Shown here in pieces: positions 11,818 to 22,115 of a stretch of DNA of 64,000 nt. The first letter of the stretch is position 1. Every line of letters begins with the position of its first letter. A model generated the notes under the pieces. It did no database searches. It worked only from the letters and a program-made list of their open reading frames with translations, and was not told the origin of the DNA. The translations under genes were made by a program, and so were the position numbers. Source of the stretch: Zhengitettix transpicula (taxonomy: Eukaryota > Arthropoda > Insecta > Orthoptera > Tetrigidae); assembly GCA_037074705.1 (NCBI GenBank), contig CM073591.1:9212587-9276586 (forward strand). The letters run 5' to 3'.

Positions 11818-12645
11818 CTAGCTGAAGGTGCCCGGCGTTGTCCGAGATGTCATTTTTCTATAAACCCCCCGATTTGACTCCAATTTCGGTTGCTTTTGCG
11901 CTATTTTTATGTAACTCTCCACGAACACTATCCCTACATGTGCTCCACCTCCCATGCAGAAAGGGGGTTGAAGTCGTTGACCAAATATAGCGGCCGTTTT
12001 TACATGTTAGAAGATGACCACCCCTCACAAATGTGCGATAATCAAAAAGTATTTATTCCACGCAAAAAATCGGCCGATTTGTCTTAAAGTTTCTACCCCC
12101 GCCGCCCTCCACCACCACCTCCCAAACTCCGTTGCGTTACCCAGGGTTGTCACAATTAGACTCAGCGACATCCATAGGCTCTGAATTGCTTCGAATCTCG
12201 GTTCTTTTTGCGGTTATTTTTATTTAACGTACCTCCACCTAACACCCGCTAACCTTGCTCCCCTCACAGGGGTTGAAATTACACATCGGTACAAATACAA
12301 TCTTAGTAAATAACCCCAGGAAATTTAACGCTAATATCGACCGTTTAACATGTTTGAAAATTTCCATCGCCCGACCACTCGAACTTGGGGGACTTAAACG
12401 GCAAGTTGAATGTCGTAATTAAACTCAGTGACAACTATAACCCCGGATTCGACTCCAATCTCTGTCCACCCCCCACTTCTGAGGGTTGGTAGACGCGTCT
12501 CACCCCGACAGTGTTTGTATCCTGGTCGCAAAGACACACGTGTACGAAATTTGGTGTATTTTTACTCCGCCGGTGTAGATTTGTATGAGGAACATTCAAA
12601 TATATATACATACATACAAACAAACAAACAAACACTCTGCTTTAT
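11818..12645 (+). repeat. Dispersed repeat family A, copy 2
   Basis: Same order of landmarks as 6232-7040: the TAGCTG...GTGCCCGGCGTTG start, CCAATTTCGG, GACGCGTCTCACCCCGACAG and the CACGTGTACGAAATTTGGTG stretch, ending in ATAC and AAAC microsatellites. It is diverged by many small changes and indels. Confidence 0.75.
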
Positions 12646-13063
12646 TTATTAGAAGATTATTGTGATACATTTCCTGAAATGCCGAGTTAACTCTTTCAAT
12701 TTCCAGTGTTTCCGCAGAAACAGAACCTAAATTACTGTAATGACACGAAATTAGACGACCCGCATCCTTCCTGTGCGGCCTTGGAACCTCACAGTGGTAC
12801 AACGTTCCACAAACTGTAAAGTGGGAAATATTACAAAGCCACCAACAGCTTACAAAATTAAATTAAATAAAGACTCAAATATGTCACCTCCAAAGTGGAT
12901 TATTATGGACAATTTTCATATTATTGTGATAAATGGAGACAAAATTTGGGCGAAATGTGCAAAAGGAATTCTTCCATTTCATCAAAAGCAACCCAAAAAA
13001 AGTGGCACTTCAATGTAAACTACTAGTTATTACTAGAACAAGGATAAAAAAAAGATATGGCAA

Positions 13064-13290
13064 GAAATGCCAGACCTACCTGATGCAGGTTTTTCTAGGG
13101 TTCGTCCTGCATTACTTTTAGGCGAATGCCGCGGGGTAGGATCCTTAAACCATAGCCCGGGTCCCCTACTTAACCCTTGGCTACCTTCCTCCACCCTTCC
13201 GCATCCCCCCTTTCAAATCCCTTCCTGTGCTATAAGAGGGGAGTTGCCACCATGTGGATTACATGGTTAGCCTGTTACGACCCCCCCCCT
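13064..13290 (+). mobile_element. Retroposon family B, copy 1 (5'-truncated)
   Basis: Sense-strand 3' half of family B: CTACCTGATGCAGGTTTTTC, TAGGATCCTTAAACCATAGC, GAGTTGCCACCATGTGGATT and a final GCCTGTTACGA followed by a C run. See the copy at 15379-15925 for the family description. Confidence 0.8.
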
Positions 13291-13844
13291 TCCAAATGTA
13301 AAAATTGGGGGGAAAAATACTGCATTGCAGGGCCACATCAACACAAACCCGTTTTTACAGAGACATAATTTATTCCCTGTACATTAAAAAATTTTGCTGA
13401 ATAAGTTTAGAAAGCAAAGATGCAACCGACGTAAGAGCAATGTTGGTGTAGCATCTCTGGCCACACACAGACACACACAGAGTGGTTGTTTTTCGTATGC
13501 AGAGGCGTTTATTTTAAAACTCGGAGGTTAAAAGTCTGTGCTTGAGAGTTTATCACAGCTCTGCAATGTACCGCAACGTGCAGAAATTCTGCAGCCTCCG
13601 CAGTCCTCCTCCTGCCACTTGTGCGTGTTTTAGTTGGTGTAACGTCCTGCGTGGCGTGTGAGGCCGCTATCCTTCTTCTTCTTTTTTTTTTTAAAAAAAA
13701 ACAAATACAAATTATACCCTTACCAAGGGAAAGATTAGTTTCTTCGGCGTCCAACGTATCCTCAACTTAACACAATACAGATTCAGTCGCGTCAATGGTG
13801 TATTTACACACTGCCAAGTAGCCGTAACAAAGGTTAGTGTTAAA

Positions 13845-14130
13845 GCGAGCTCCTACGACTATGCGCCGTCAAACAGCTATTCCTCCCTCTCTCTCCAGTA
13901 ATGCATTTACGTGTCTCTCCCAAGTGCTTCTGTTTATCATCTCTTCCTTACTCTGTTCATATTCCCTCGTTAACCTTAACCCGTCTGGGTTGGGTTTCTG
14001 CCTTATTCACTTTCCCTTCTTTTTCTACTTTACGATTTTTTCCCTCTTCTGTATTTCTACTGCTTTTCCCTTCTTCCTTTCTTTCCTTGGTTCTTCGACC
14101 CCCCCCCCACCCCTTCTTTTACTCGTATAA
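13845..14130 (+). repeat. Pyrimidine-rich dispersed repeat, copy 1
   Basis: Begins AAGCGAGCTCCTACGACT and runs through a C/T-rich stretch to CTTTCCTTGGTTCTTCGACC and a C run. The copy at 16671-16935 has the same order. A partial third copy follows at 14184-14275. No coding signal. Confidence 0.75.
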
Positions 14131-14183
14131 TGGAATACTCAATCGTTATTTACAATAATATCACATCACCACTGGCTGCAAAT

Positions 14184-14275
14184 TTCAAAAACTTAACCCG
14201 TCTGGGGTTTCTGCCTTATTCACTTTCCCTTCTTTTTGTACTTTATGATTTTTTCATTCTTCTTTTCTTTCCAAG
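14184..14275 (+). repeat. Pyrimidine-rich repeat, partial copy
   Basis: Repeats the part containing AACCCGTCTGGGGTTTCTGC and the CTTTCCCTTCTTTTT stretch of the element just upstream. Confidence 0.65.
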
Positions 14276-14329
14276 TCCAACGTGTCGTGAAGTCTCTTGT
14301 CCGTGTCCTTGAGAAGGTCCTCACAAATC

Positions 14330-15250
14330 TGCGGAAGAAACGTTGGACTTGTTTTCATTCTCGTGACGTCTCTCTGGGGGGGGGTTTTTTTAGTCCATGT
14401 TGTTCGTAATCGTTAAAAAAAAAGAAATTTAAAAGTGTCGGACGTAATCTCAAGTCAAAGATAAATGCATGAGGGTCAAAGAACTTAAAATAAGGCTTTA
14501 TATAACTTTATTAAGCTTTTTCCGTGTCGTGCTTAATGTCAACAGTGATGGGGTTGATTTTTAACGTACAACACTTCATACATTAATCGTGTGGTTCTCT
14601 GTCCCAAATACAGAGGGCAGTTTGGTTGACGGCGTGAAATTAGATTTATGCTCCTTTCATTCTCGCTCCTTTGGTTCGGCCCGTATAACAAGCGTCACAA
14701 TCAGTGGAAATAATTTCATAAACCATGTATGTAGCAAACGTAAATGTCTACGCCATATTTAAATTTTAACATTAATTTAATTATCTTTTTTAAGTGGCCA
14801 TGAAGATTGCCCTGGCCTTACAGGACAGACTCTGGAAACTACGTGCAGTCAAAGGTGAATTGATATTTGCGAAGGGACCTAATATTTTACGTGGCCATAT
14901 TGATTATGGCTGACGAAGATAATTTGTGGGGCTGAAATACGAAAGACAGTAAAACAAAAGTCAGTTAAAAAAAAGGAGGGGGGGGGGAATGGTAAAATGT
15001 CCCAAAGTAGTTCGTGCATTCCTAATGAGCGAGAACAACATGGCCGGCAGATAAGCGCGGGCCAACGACTAACGATGTTTTTGTCACACCGTCCTTATGG
15101 AAGCAGAGATAAAAACAATTCGCAAGTCTGGCGGCGTCTCCACGTAACGTGGCAGGTCCCACGGTCTTTCCTCCTCAGATGTCTGCATTTTCAACTAAAA
15201 GCCAAACAATCGTCCTTTTTTCATTCTCACACTCACGTTCTGAAATGTGT
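14330..15250. other. no gene seen
   Basis: Contains G runs near 14376 and 14979, and a T/A-rich middle. An 85-codon open frame at 14997-15254 has no recognisable domain. GGCTGACGAAGATAATTTG near 14908 resembles half of a hammerhead core but lacks a GAAAC partner. Confidence 0.4.
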
Positions 15251-15251
15251 C

Positions 15252-15465
15252 TAGCCCCTTCCTGTCTCTCCTACAAAATTCTGCCTGCGAGAGAACATCC
15301 CTCGTAGGTTACCTGCGAGAGAATCCTCTCGCAGGCTTCTGATCAGAACAGGCCTCTTCTTCTTCTTCTTTTTTTCCCAAGCCTGCGAGAGGATTCTCTC
15401 GCAGGTAACCTACGAGGGATGTTCTCTCGCAGGCAGAATTTTGTAGGAGAGACAGGAAGGGGCTA
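15252..15465. repeat. Perfect 87-bp inverted repeat (inverted duplication of the family B 5' end)
   Basis: Arms 15252-15338 and 15379-15465 are exact inverted copies of one another, separated by a 40-base spacer rich in CTT. Each arm itself holds the GCCTGCGAGAG...CTCTCGCAGG hairpin that marks the 5' end of family B. I found no mismatch between the arms, so the inversion is recent or maintained by gene conversion. Confidence 0.92.
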
Positions 15466-15925
15466 CCTTTGGGGATGCCTTTTCCTCTCCGTTTTTGAAC
15501 CAAGGTTCCCACAAGCCGAGGCACCTCGGCCTGTTCTGAGAGGTGTATGTTCCAGGGGTCACAGACCTTGGGCATACTGTAAGAATTGTTCACTGTTCCC
15601 ATTGGAACAGTCTGCCAGCTGCCTCCTAAACTGCTCGAGGCACGGAGAAGTGAATGCTGCGTCCCCACAGCAAAGTCCTCTCCCGCTATCCAGGGAAGGG
15701 CGTGGGACAAGTACCCAATGCCCGACCTACCTGATGCATGTTTTTCTAGGGTTTTCCCTGCATTTCTTTAGGCGAATGCCGGGTAGGATCCTTAAAATAT
15801 AGCCCGGGGGCCCCTAGTTAACCTTTGGCTACCTTCCTCCACCCTTCCTCTTTAAATCCCTTCCTATGCTATTAAAGGGGAGTTGCCACCATGTGGATTA
15901 CCCTCATGTAGCCTGTTACCCTAAA
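15379..15925 (+). mobile_element. Retroposon family B, near-complete copy
   Basis: The best reference copy. Sense order: 5' hairpin AAGCCTGCGAGAGGATTCTC; GCCGAGGCACCTCGGCC; a GACCTTGGGCATAC segment; CCATTGGAACAGTCTGCCAG; CCTGATGCATGTTTTTCTAG; TAGGATCCTTAAA; TGTGGATTACCCTCATGTAG; then CCTGTTACCCTAAAATAATA and an A-rich tail. The A-rich tail, 5' truncation of other copies and 13-bp target duplications elsewhere mark it as spread by target-primed reverse transcription. I see no tRNA A/B boxes and no reverse transcriptase, so it is non-autonomous; the parent LINE is unknown. Open frames across it are not conserved proteins. Confidence 0.8.
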
Positions 15926-16019
15926 ATAATAATAAAAAGGCCCTTTTCAAATCGCTTCCTATGCTAATAAAAGGGGAGTTGCCCAACGTCGATTACGTTT
16001 GTGTTCGTCCATAAGAACA

Positions 16020-16460
16020 GGGGAGGATTTAAATGATGACGTCACGCAATGACGTCAACTTAATTGCGTGAATCTTTCGTAACTATCAGTGTCTGAGCGA
16101 AAAAAAACTCTTTCCCTTTTCTTAAAACGAGCTTTATTATCAGCAAAGGATATAAATTAAATTAAATAAAAGCTCTGTTTACGTGTCTACGACTTTAATT
16201 CCAAGATGGCGTAACACGAACTGTTATTAATAAGTGAAACGACCAAATACAGGCCGGATAAGTGATAATATAACGTTTCTGGGGATCCTTGTCCCCTTTC
16301 TTCAGGTGCTAAGAAGAGCCTAGAGTGACACAACCGCACTCGTCTGAGTTGTGTCGACTGACCGAGTGCAGTTGTGTCGTGCCTAGGCTCTTGCGTAAAG
16401 ACAGGGGAGGATTTAAACGATGACGTCACGCGATGACGTCAACTTTAACAAAAAATTAAC
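16020..16460. mobile_element. Hammerhead-type inverted-repeat element, GGGA-stem subfamily
   Basis: The left part contains, on the minus strand, CTGAAGAAAGGGGACAAGGA and GAAACGTTATATTATCACTT (about 16309 down to 16267). An inverted partner of GAGCCTAG...GACACAAC lies around 16315-16390. GGGAGGATTTAAA...GATGACGTCACGC occurs on both sides (about 16020 and 16403), bracketing the structure. A second similar element is at 19076-19520. Confidence 0.6.
16037..16057. promoter_or_regulatory. Paired CRE palindromes (TGACGTCA twice)
   Basis: Perfect TGACGTCA octamers at 16037-16044 and 16050-16057, 13 bases start to start. The same pair recurs at 16421-16428 and 16434-16441, and once more with the second site damaged (TGACGTAA) at 19103-19110. 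CREB/ATF proteins bind this octamer. Because the pair travels inside a repeat, it may be a promoter part of the mobile element. Confidence 0.45.
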
Positions 16461-16670
16461 TATCAGTGTCTGTGTCTATCCCTTTCTTAGCAAAGGATAT
16501 AAATTAAATAAATAAAAGCCACATGTCGTGTATAATGGCAGTAACAATAATAGTTTGTTTTTTTAAAAAAGAAAAAAACAGATCAAACGTGTCAGATAAA
16601 AATGTTTATAAAATGATAGTTGTCAGATTATAGTCAGATATTAAATAATAGTTGTTTTTATTGCCAAGGT

Positions 16671-16935
16671 AAAGCGAGCTCCTACGACTCTGCGCCTTCA
16701 ACCAGCTATTCCTCTCTCTCTCTCTCTCCAGTAATGCATTTGCTTCTGTTTATCATCTCTTCCTCACTCCGTTCTTATTCGCTCGTTAACCTTAACCCGT
16801 CTGGGTTTCTGCCTTATTCACTTTCCCTTCTTTTTCTACTTTACGATTTTTTTCCCTCTTCTGTATTTCTACTGCTTTCCCTTCTTCCTTTCTTTCCTTG
16901 GTTCTTCGACCACTCTTCTTCTACTCGTATTCAAG
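16671..16935 (+). repeat. Pyrimidine-rich dispersed repeat, copy 2
   Basis: Starts AAAGCGAGCTCCTACGACTC and ends GGTTCTTCGACCACTCTTCT, matching 13845-14130 except for a few indels. Confidence 0.75.
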
Positions 16936-17084
16936 CAAACGTCATACATGCTCCATGTAATTGAACTAATATTGAAGGAATTATATAAAAAAAAATATTT
17001 TTACAGTAGTCAGGTCTATTAATTTCTAGTTACAGATTCTTCAGCACTGTAGGTTGGTTTATCATAAAGAAAGCTTTCTGTTGT

Positions 17085-17330
17085 CTGATAGATGGAGGCA
17101 AGTCTCTCTGTTGGTCCTTGATTGTGGTTGTGGTCTGGTGTCCTTGGTTTCACATTTACCATTCTTAACAAGAGACCAAATCAAGTCCAAGGGAAATGCG
17201 ATCCTTGTTGCTCTCGTCAAGTGATGAGACAATCGTCAGGTCTGTGATAAGAACGACACACGGCGCAAACCAGGAGATGCTGGAGGGAGTCGAACCAGGG
17301 TCACTCGATCAGTTTACAGGAACCCCTTTT
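17085..17330 (-). repeat. Decayed repeat with a tRNA B-box-like sequence and a broken hammerhead-like core
   Basis: On the minus strand, CCTGGTTCGACTCCC near 17295 matches the RNA polymerase III B box. A damaged core TTGACGAGAGCAACAAGGAT lies near 17220. I see no A box at the right distance, so a functional tRNA or SINE is not supported. Confidence 0.35.
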
Positions 17331-17479
17331 TTTGTGGACCATTAACTGTGCGTTTAGTTTGATTAAAATAAATTTTAACTGTTAATTACAAACAGGTTAA
17401 AATCAAGAAATTTCATTTTCATGGACATTTTATGACAAAGGTTTTTATTAATCAGTCATAACATTTAAACAGTCTCAGA

Positions 17480-18435
17480 AATTAACTGGTGGCAACGGTG
17501 CGCTTATTTTTTGTTTACAAAGATGATCAATGTTTGGTCAGATTCAGCCGTTATTTTCTCACGGTGTTCCGCCATCTTGTTCAGATGGATAAGATGGCGG
17601 TGCCAGCCGTCGGAACGTGTTGTTGGATTCCTCGAGAACTCTGCTCCCAGCTGTTACTCAGGGGGGGGGGGGGGGAAGCCATTAATGATGAACTATCAGG
17701 TACTGTTTGGTTCCACCTTGGCCAAGTGGCTGTGTTGAATTAGGTCAGGAACACTTGAAGGCATCGGTGCACAAGTGGCCTGTCGGCGCGGTGAAGATCC
17801 TTGACCTATGACCATGTACTTGTGACGTGCAGACCAGCTTATCTGCTCCCACTGATAGGACATTGGCGGGATCTACATCTACAGTGCTGGCTGGCGTCGG
17901 ACATTTCATCCTCAGCTTCGTGCTTGATTCTCTCCAGGATTGTGAGGACCTTCCGTTACTCATCCGGGTCAGGTCTCAGATTTCTCGACAACATCTGTAC
18001 TGTTGATCTGAAGGCCCTCTTTCGTCTTTTATTTTGGCGGGGGGGGGGGGAGGGGGGAGAAACAAAACTGTATGAGCTGTTCGTGGGTCTCGCTTCTGGC
18101 CCAGGCGACGCAGCACAGTCGGTGGCCTTAGGTGACGGGACGAGGACGCGGGGAACCCTCGCAGAAGCAGGGCAGTGGACGATGTGGCCTTCCAGAACCT
18201 TTTAACACTTTGAGATGTGCAAAGCTAACTTTGAGGATCACACCCAGGTAGTCGCATGCCTCCACCAACAGCTCACCACCCCCTTACACTCACTCTGATA
18301 TCAACTTGCGAGGGCCTTTTGAGTTGGTCATCTTGTTATCGTGCCGTGTATCGTCGGGACCGACGGGAACAGTGTGTCCCCAAGTTCTGCGACCCAGGAG
18401 CGTGCGCCTCTCAGAACTGACCGCGGTGTCTCTTT
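17480..18435. other. unassigned stretch with two long G runs
   Basis: Runs of G at about 17660-17675 and 18039-18057. A hammerhead-like inverted pair lies near 17565-17620 (CCGCCATCTTGTTCAGATGG, then AAGATGGCGGTGCCAGCCGT). The remainder is moderately GC-rich; open frames up to 134 codons show no domain I recognise. Confidence 0.35.
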
Positions 18436-18985
18436 TTTTAGGGTAACAGGCTACATGAGGGTAATCCACATGGTGGCAACTCCCCTCTTATAGCATAGGA
18501 AAGGGAGTGAAAGGGGGGATGCGGAAGGGTAGAGGAAGTTAGCCAAGGGTTAACTAGGGGGCCCCCGGACTATGGTTTAAGGATCCTACCCCGCGGGATT
18601 CGCCTAAAAGTAATGCAGGGAAAACCCTAGAAAAACCTTCATCAGGTAGGTCGGGCATTGGGTACTTGTCCCACGTCCTTCCCTGGATGGCGGGAGAGGA
18701 GTTTACTGTGGGGACGCAGCATTTCCCTTCCCCGTGCCTCGACCACTTTAGGAGGCAGCTGGCCGACTGTTCCAATGGGAACAGAGAACAGCTCTTACCG
18801 TATGCCCGAGGTCTGTGACCCTGGAACATGCACCTCTCAGAACAGGCCGAGGTGCCTCGGCTTGTGGGAACCTTGGTTCAAAAACGGAGAGGAAATGGCA
18901 TCCCCTTAAGGTAGCCCCTTCGGGTCTCTCATATAAGGTTCTGCCTGCGAGAGAATAGCCCTCGCAGCAGTTTCTACCGCGGTGT
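18436..18985 (-). mobile_element. Retroposon family B copy (minus sense)
   Basis: Complement of the 15379-15925 copy in the same order: GGCTACATGAGGGTAATCCA at the left (3') end and CTGCCTGCGAGAGAATAGCC at the right (5') end. Includes the TAAGGATCCTACC and GAGGTGCCTCGGCTTGTGGG landmarks. Confidence 0.82.
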
Positions 18986-19075
18986 CTCTTTTATGGCAAC
19001 ATTCTACATGAGGCTAATCCACGTTGGGCACAAGTAAATTTTTTTTTATACTCAAAATAAGCGTTTGTGTTCGTC

Positions 19076-19520
19076 CACAAGATCAGGGGAGGATTTAAAT
19101 GATGACGTCACGCAATGACGTAAACTTAATAGCGTGAATTTTGGTAACTATCAGTGACCGATCGAAATGAAACACTTTCCCTTTCTTAGCAAAGTACATT
19201 AAATTAATTAAATAAAAGCTCTGTTTGCCTGTCAACGGCCAGAATTCCAAGATGGCGTAACACGAACTGTTATTAATAAGAAAAATGGCCAAATACAGGC
19301 CAGATAAGTGATAATATAACGTTTCTGGAGATCCTTGTCCGCTTTCTTCAGGAGCAAAGAAGAGCCTGGAGCGACACAACTGCACTCGTCTAGGCTGTTA
19401 TTAGCTCCTGAAAGAAAGGGACAAGGATCCCCAGAAACGTTATATTACCACTTATCTTGCCCGTATTTTAGCTGTGTTTCTTATTATTCAATTATATCAA
19501 TCAGACGTAAATTATTTAAT
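19076..19520. mobile_element. Hammerhead-type inverted-repeat element, GGGA-stem subfamily, second copy
   Basis: Left: TAACGTTTCTGGAGATCCTT then CTTTCTTCAG (core on the minus strand). Right: CTCCTGAAAGAAAGGGACAA then GGATCCCCAGAAACGTTATA (core on the plus strand, about 19404-19442). The two cores face outward. The left flank shares the GATGACGTCACGC stretch and AATAAAAGCTCTGTTT with the element at 16.0 kb. Confidence 0.65.
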
Positions 19521-19678
19521 TTCAAACGAACTGTTATACGAAAGACTATTCGGGGGGGGGGTGGGGACAAACTCCTCGCTGTATCCGCGCAGCAGCAACG
19601 TGATGATGAATAATAAACACTAAACAACATTCCAAGTAGGAGCATTTCAACAAACGGACATCACAAACCCTTAAAGAG

Positions 19679-20044
19679 TCACTGAAATACCATTAACGGC
19701 GTCAGTAAAGCGTTGAAGTTGGGAGCGCGATAAATAAAATATCCAGAAGTATAATCACAAGGCACAATACCTTCACTGCCACTGCCCGGCGCCAAAAATC
19801 CAGGAATTGCGAGATTCTCGTCGTAGCAGGACCTTAACAACAAATAACAAGCATTAAACGTCGGATAACAAATACACAATACCCGAATAAAAACCCGAGA
19901 ACGACGGGGTTCCCGACGCTGCTCTCTAAAACAACCTACCGATTTACGTTCTAGTTTCGTTTCTCGCGGCAATCCTGAGGCCATTATGATTTCTCGTGCA
20001 ACGTCACTGGATCCAGAGTAAACACCTTCTCGAACACACCCCAA
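19679..20044 (-). other. 121-codon open frame in a GC-rich patch, unrecognised
   Basis: Open from ATG at 20044 to a stop at 19679. It is richer in CpG than its surroundings and reads MASGLPRETKLERKSVGCF, then a stretch with CYDENLAIPGF. I recognise no domain. Thirty-odd bases around 19803-19832 closely resemble part of a DHX57 exon (see findings). It could be a first exon, a fragment of an old gene, or chance. Confidence 0.2.
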
Positions 20045-20243
20045 AGACCTTTAATGACAACTCTTACCAACATAACAGTGTGCTAAGGAAAATATGATAC
20101 GACTATGTTAAAAATATACTAAATAGATTTAAATAAATAAAAAAAAACTGATCCAAATTTAGTGCTAAATTAAATATCACATAATATGTTGTTATCGCAC
20201 GATTACAGCTCTGTCATTCTCTCTGTCGCGTGTTCTGGTAAAC

Positions 20244-20247
<4 letters not shown>

Positions 20248-20276
<29 letters not shown>
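20248..20276. repeat. (AG)n microsatellite
   Basis: About fourteen AG units in a row. Confidence 0.95.
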
Positions 20277-20279
<3 letters not shown>

Positions 20280-20454
20280 AGGACCTCGATTATGTGAACT
20301 GTTTGCGGAGGAACTTTTGAGCGGCACCGAAACGACCTCGAGAAATTATGACAAAACAATCTCGTCCCTTTGCGCAAAAAAAAAAGCAAACAAAAACCAA
20401 TGTCAGAAATATTTATAATAAAACGTAGGGTTCTACGAGACTACACCCCTTTCC

Positions 20455-21795
20455 CCCACCCCATGTTGACACTGCAAGCTTTGGTCCCCCTTCGCCAGTC
20501 ACTGTTGAGGTGGAGCAGGCCTATACTGATTCTCGGATTAGATTGAACTAATAATAACAAAAACAGAAAGTGATTACATAAATACCACACAGTATAACAA
20601 CATGTTATCCCATGCCTACAGCTTTCATTCTCTGTCACGTGTTCTACTGAAAAAAAGTTACTTCTTTTTTTGTGCAAAAGAACTGTGACCATATTGGTAC
20701 AAGTGTGATATTTATATCATCATTTCTTTTGTCTGTATTTGACCTATTTTTCTAAGTATTAGTTTTCACAACAGATGTAAATCTTTTTTTTTGGTATGAA
20801 CTATGTATGTCCATGTATTTAATCCACATGTACCTCTTCCTTGAAACTGCTGTGTTAGCCAAATACAGAAAGTGATGACATAAATACCACACAGTATAAC
20901 AACATGTTACCCCACGTATACAGCTTTCATTCTCTGTCATGTGTTCTACTAAAAAAAAGTTACTTGTGTTTTTGTGGAAAAGAACTGTGACTGTATTGGT
21001 ACAAGTGTGATATTTATATCATCACTTCTTTTGTCTGTATTTGACCTATTTTTCCAACTATTAGTTTTCACAACAGATGTAAATCTTTTTTTTTTTGGTA
21101 TGAACTATGTATGTTCATGTATTTAATCCACATGTGCCTCTTCCTTGAAACTGCTGTTAGCCAAATACAGAAAAAAAGAAGTGATGACATAAATACCATA
21201 CAGTATAACAACATGTTACCCCACATATACAGCTTTCATTCTCTGTCACATGTTCTACTGAAAAAAAGTTACTCGTCGTTTGTGCAAAAGAACTGTGACC
21301 GTATTGGTACAAGTGTGATATTTATATCATCACTTCTTTTGTCTGTATTTGACCTATTTTTCTAAGTATTAGTTTTCACAACAGATGTAAATCTTTTTTT
21401 TTTTTTTTGGTATGAACTATGGATGTCCATGTATTTAATCCACATGTACCTCTTCCTTGAAACTGCTGTGTTAGCCAAATAGAGAAAAAAAGAAGTGATG
21501 ACATAAATACCACACAGTATAACAACATGTTACCCCACGTATACAGCTTTCATTCTCTGTCACGTGTTCTACTGAAAAAAAGGTACTCCTCTTTTGTGCA
21601 AAAGAACTGTGACCGTATTGGTACAACTGTGATATTTATATCATCACTTCTTTTGTCTGTATTTGGCCTATTTTTCTAAGTATTAGTTTTCACAACAGAT
21701 GTAAATCTTGTTTTTTTTTGTATGAACCATGTATGTCCATGTATTTAGTCCACGTGTACCTCTCCTTGAAACTGCTGTGTTAGTCTTGCTGTCCC
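20455..21795. repeat. Tandem array, about four units of roughly 300-315 bp
   Basis: GATGTAAATCTTTTTTTT, CCACACAGTATAACAACATG, TCATTCTCTGTCA and GTATTGGTACAAGTGTGATA each recur at about 300-base spacing (array starts near 20566, 20865, 21165 and 21480; the first unit is incomplete). Within each unit, AAGTGATGACATAAATACC and the complement ATATTTATATCATCACTTCT are inverted, and the same inverted pair forms the stand-alone element at 47762-47913. The array therefore looks like tandem amplification of an inverted-repeat element. Open frames in it are not conserved. Confidence 0.88.
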
Positions 21796-22014
21796 CCATT
21801 CTCACAACCGGACAATATTTTCTTTAAATCGAGCCCACCGTCGTCAATAAATTTATAATCCAAACTAACTTATAATCACAAGATATGGCAATGATCAGTT
21901 AAATGAGATAAATTTATTTGGACTTAATTTTATTCTTACAAATTATTCTATTGAATATTGAAAATAAATTAAGAAATTTAATGTATTTTGAGAAATAGTA
22001 TGTTCTTAACAAGC

Positions 22015-22115
22015 AGTTCTCGTGATACAAAACCAGGTAACAGCAAGACGTTTCGACGGCAGTTCCGGTCATCGTCTTCAAGTGAAGAAGGCGTTCCGAG
22101 AACTGCTTGTTAATC
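22015..22115. mobile_element. Small inverted repeat with hammerhead-like sequence
   Basis: AACAAGCAGTTCTCG at the left is inverted as CGAGAACTGCTTGTT at the right. Between them, GACGTTTCGACGGCAG and TCGTCTTCAAGTGAAGAAGG repeat the outward core pattern in damaged form. Confidence 0.6.

Noticed and set aside
14908..14950. GGCTGACGAAGATAATTTG resembling a hammerhead 5' half
   Set aside because: No GAAAC with a following stem III and no inverted partner arm.
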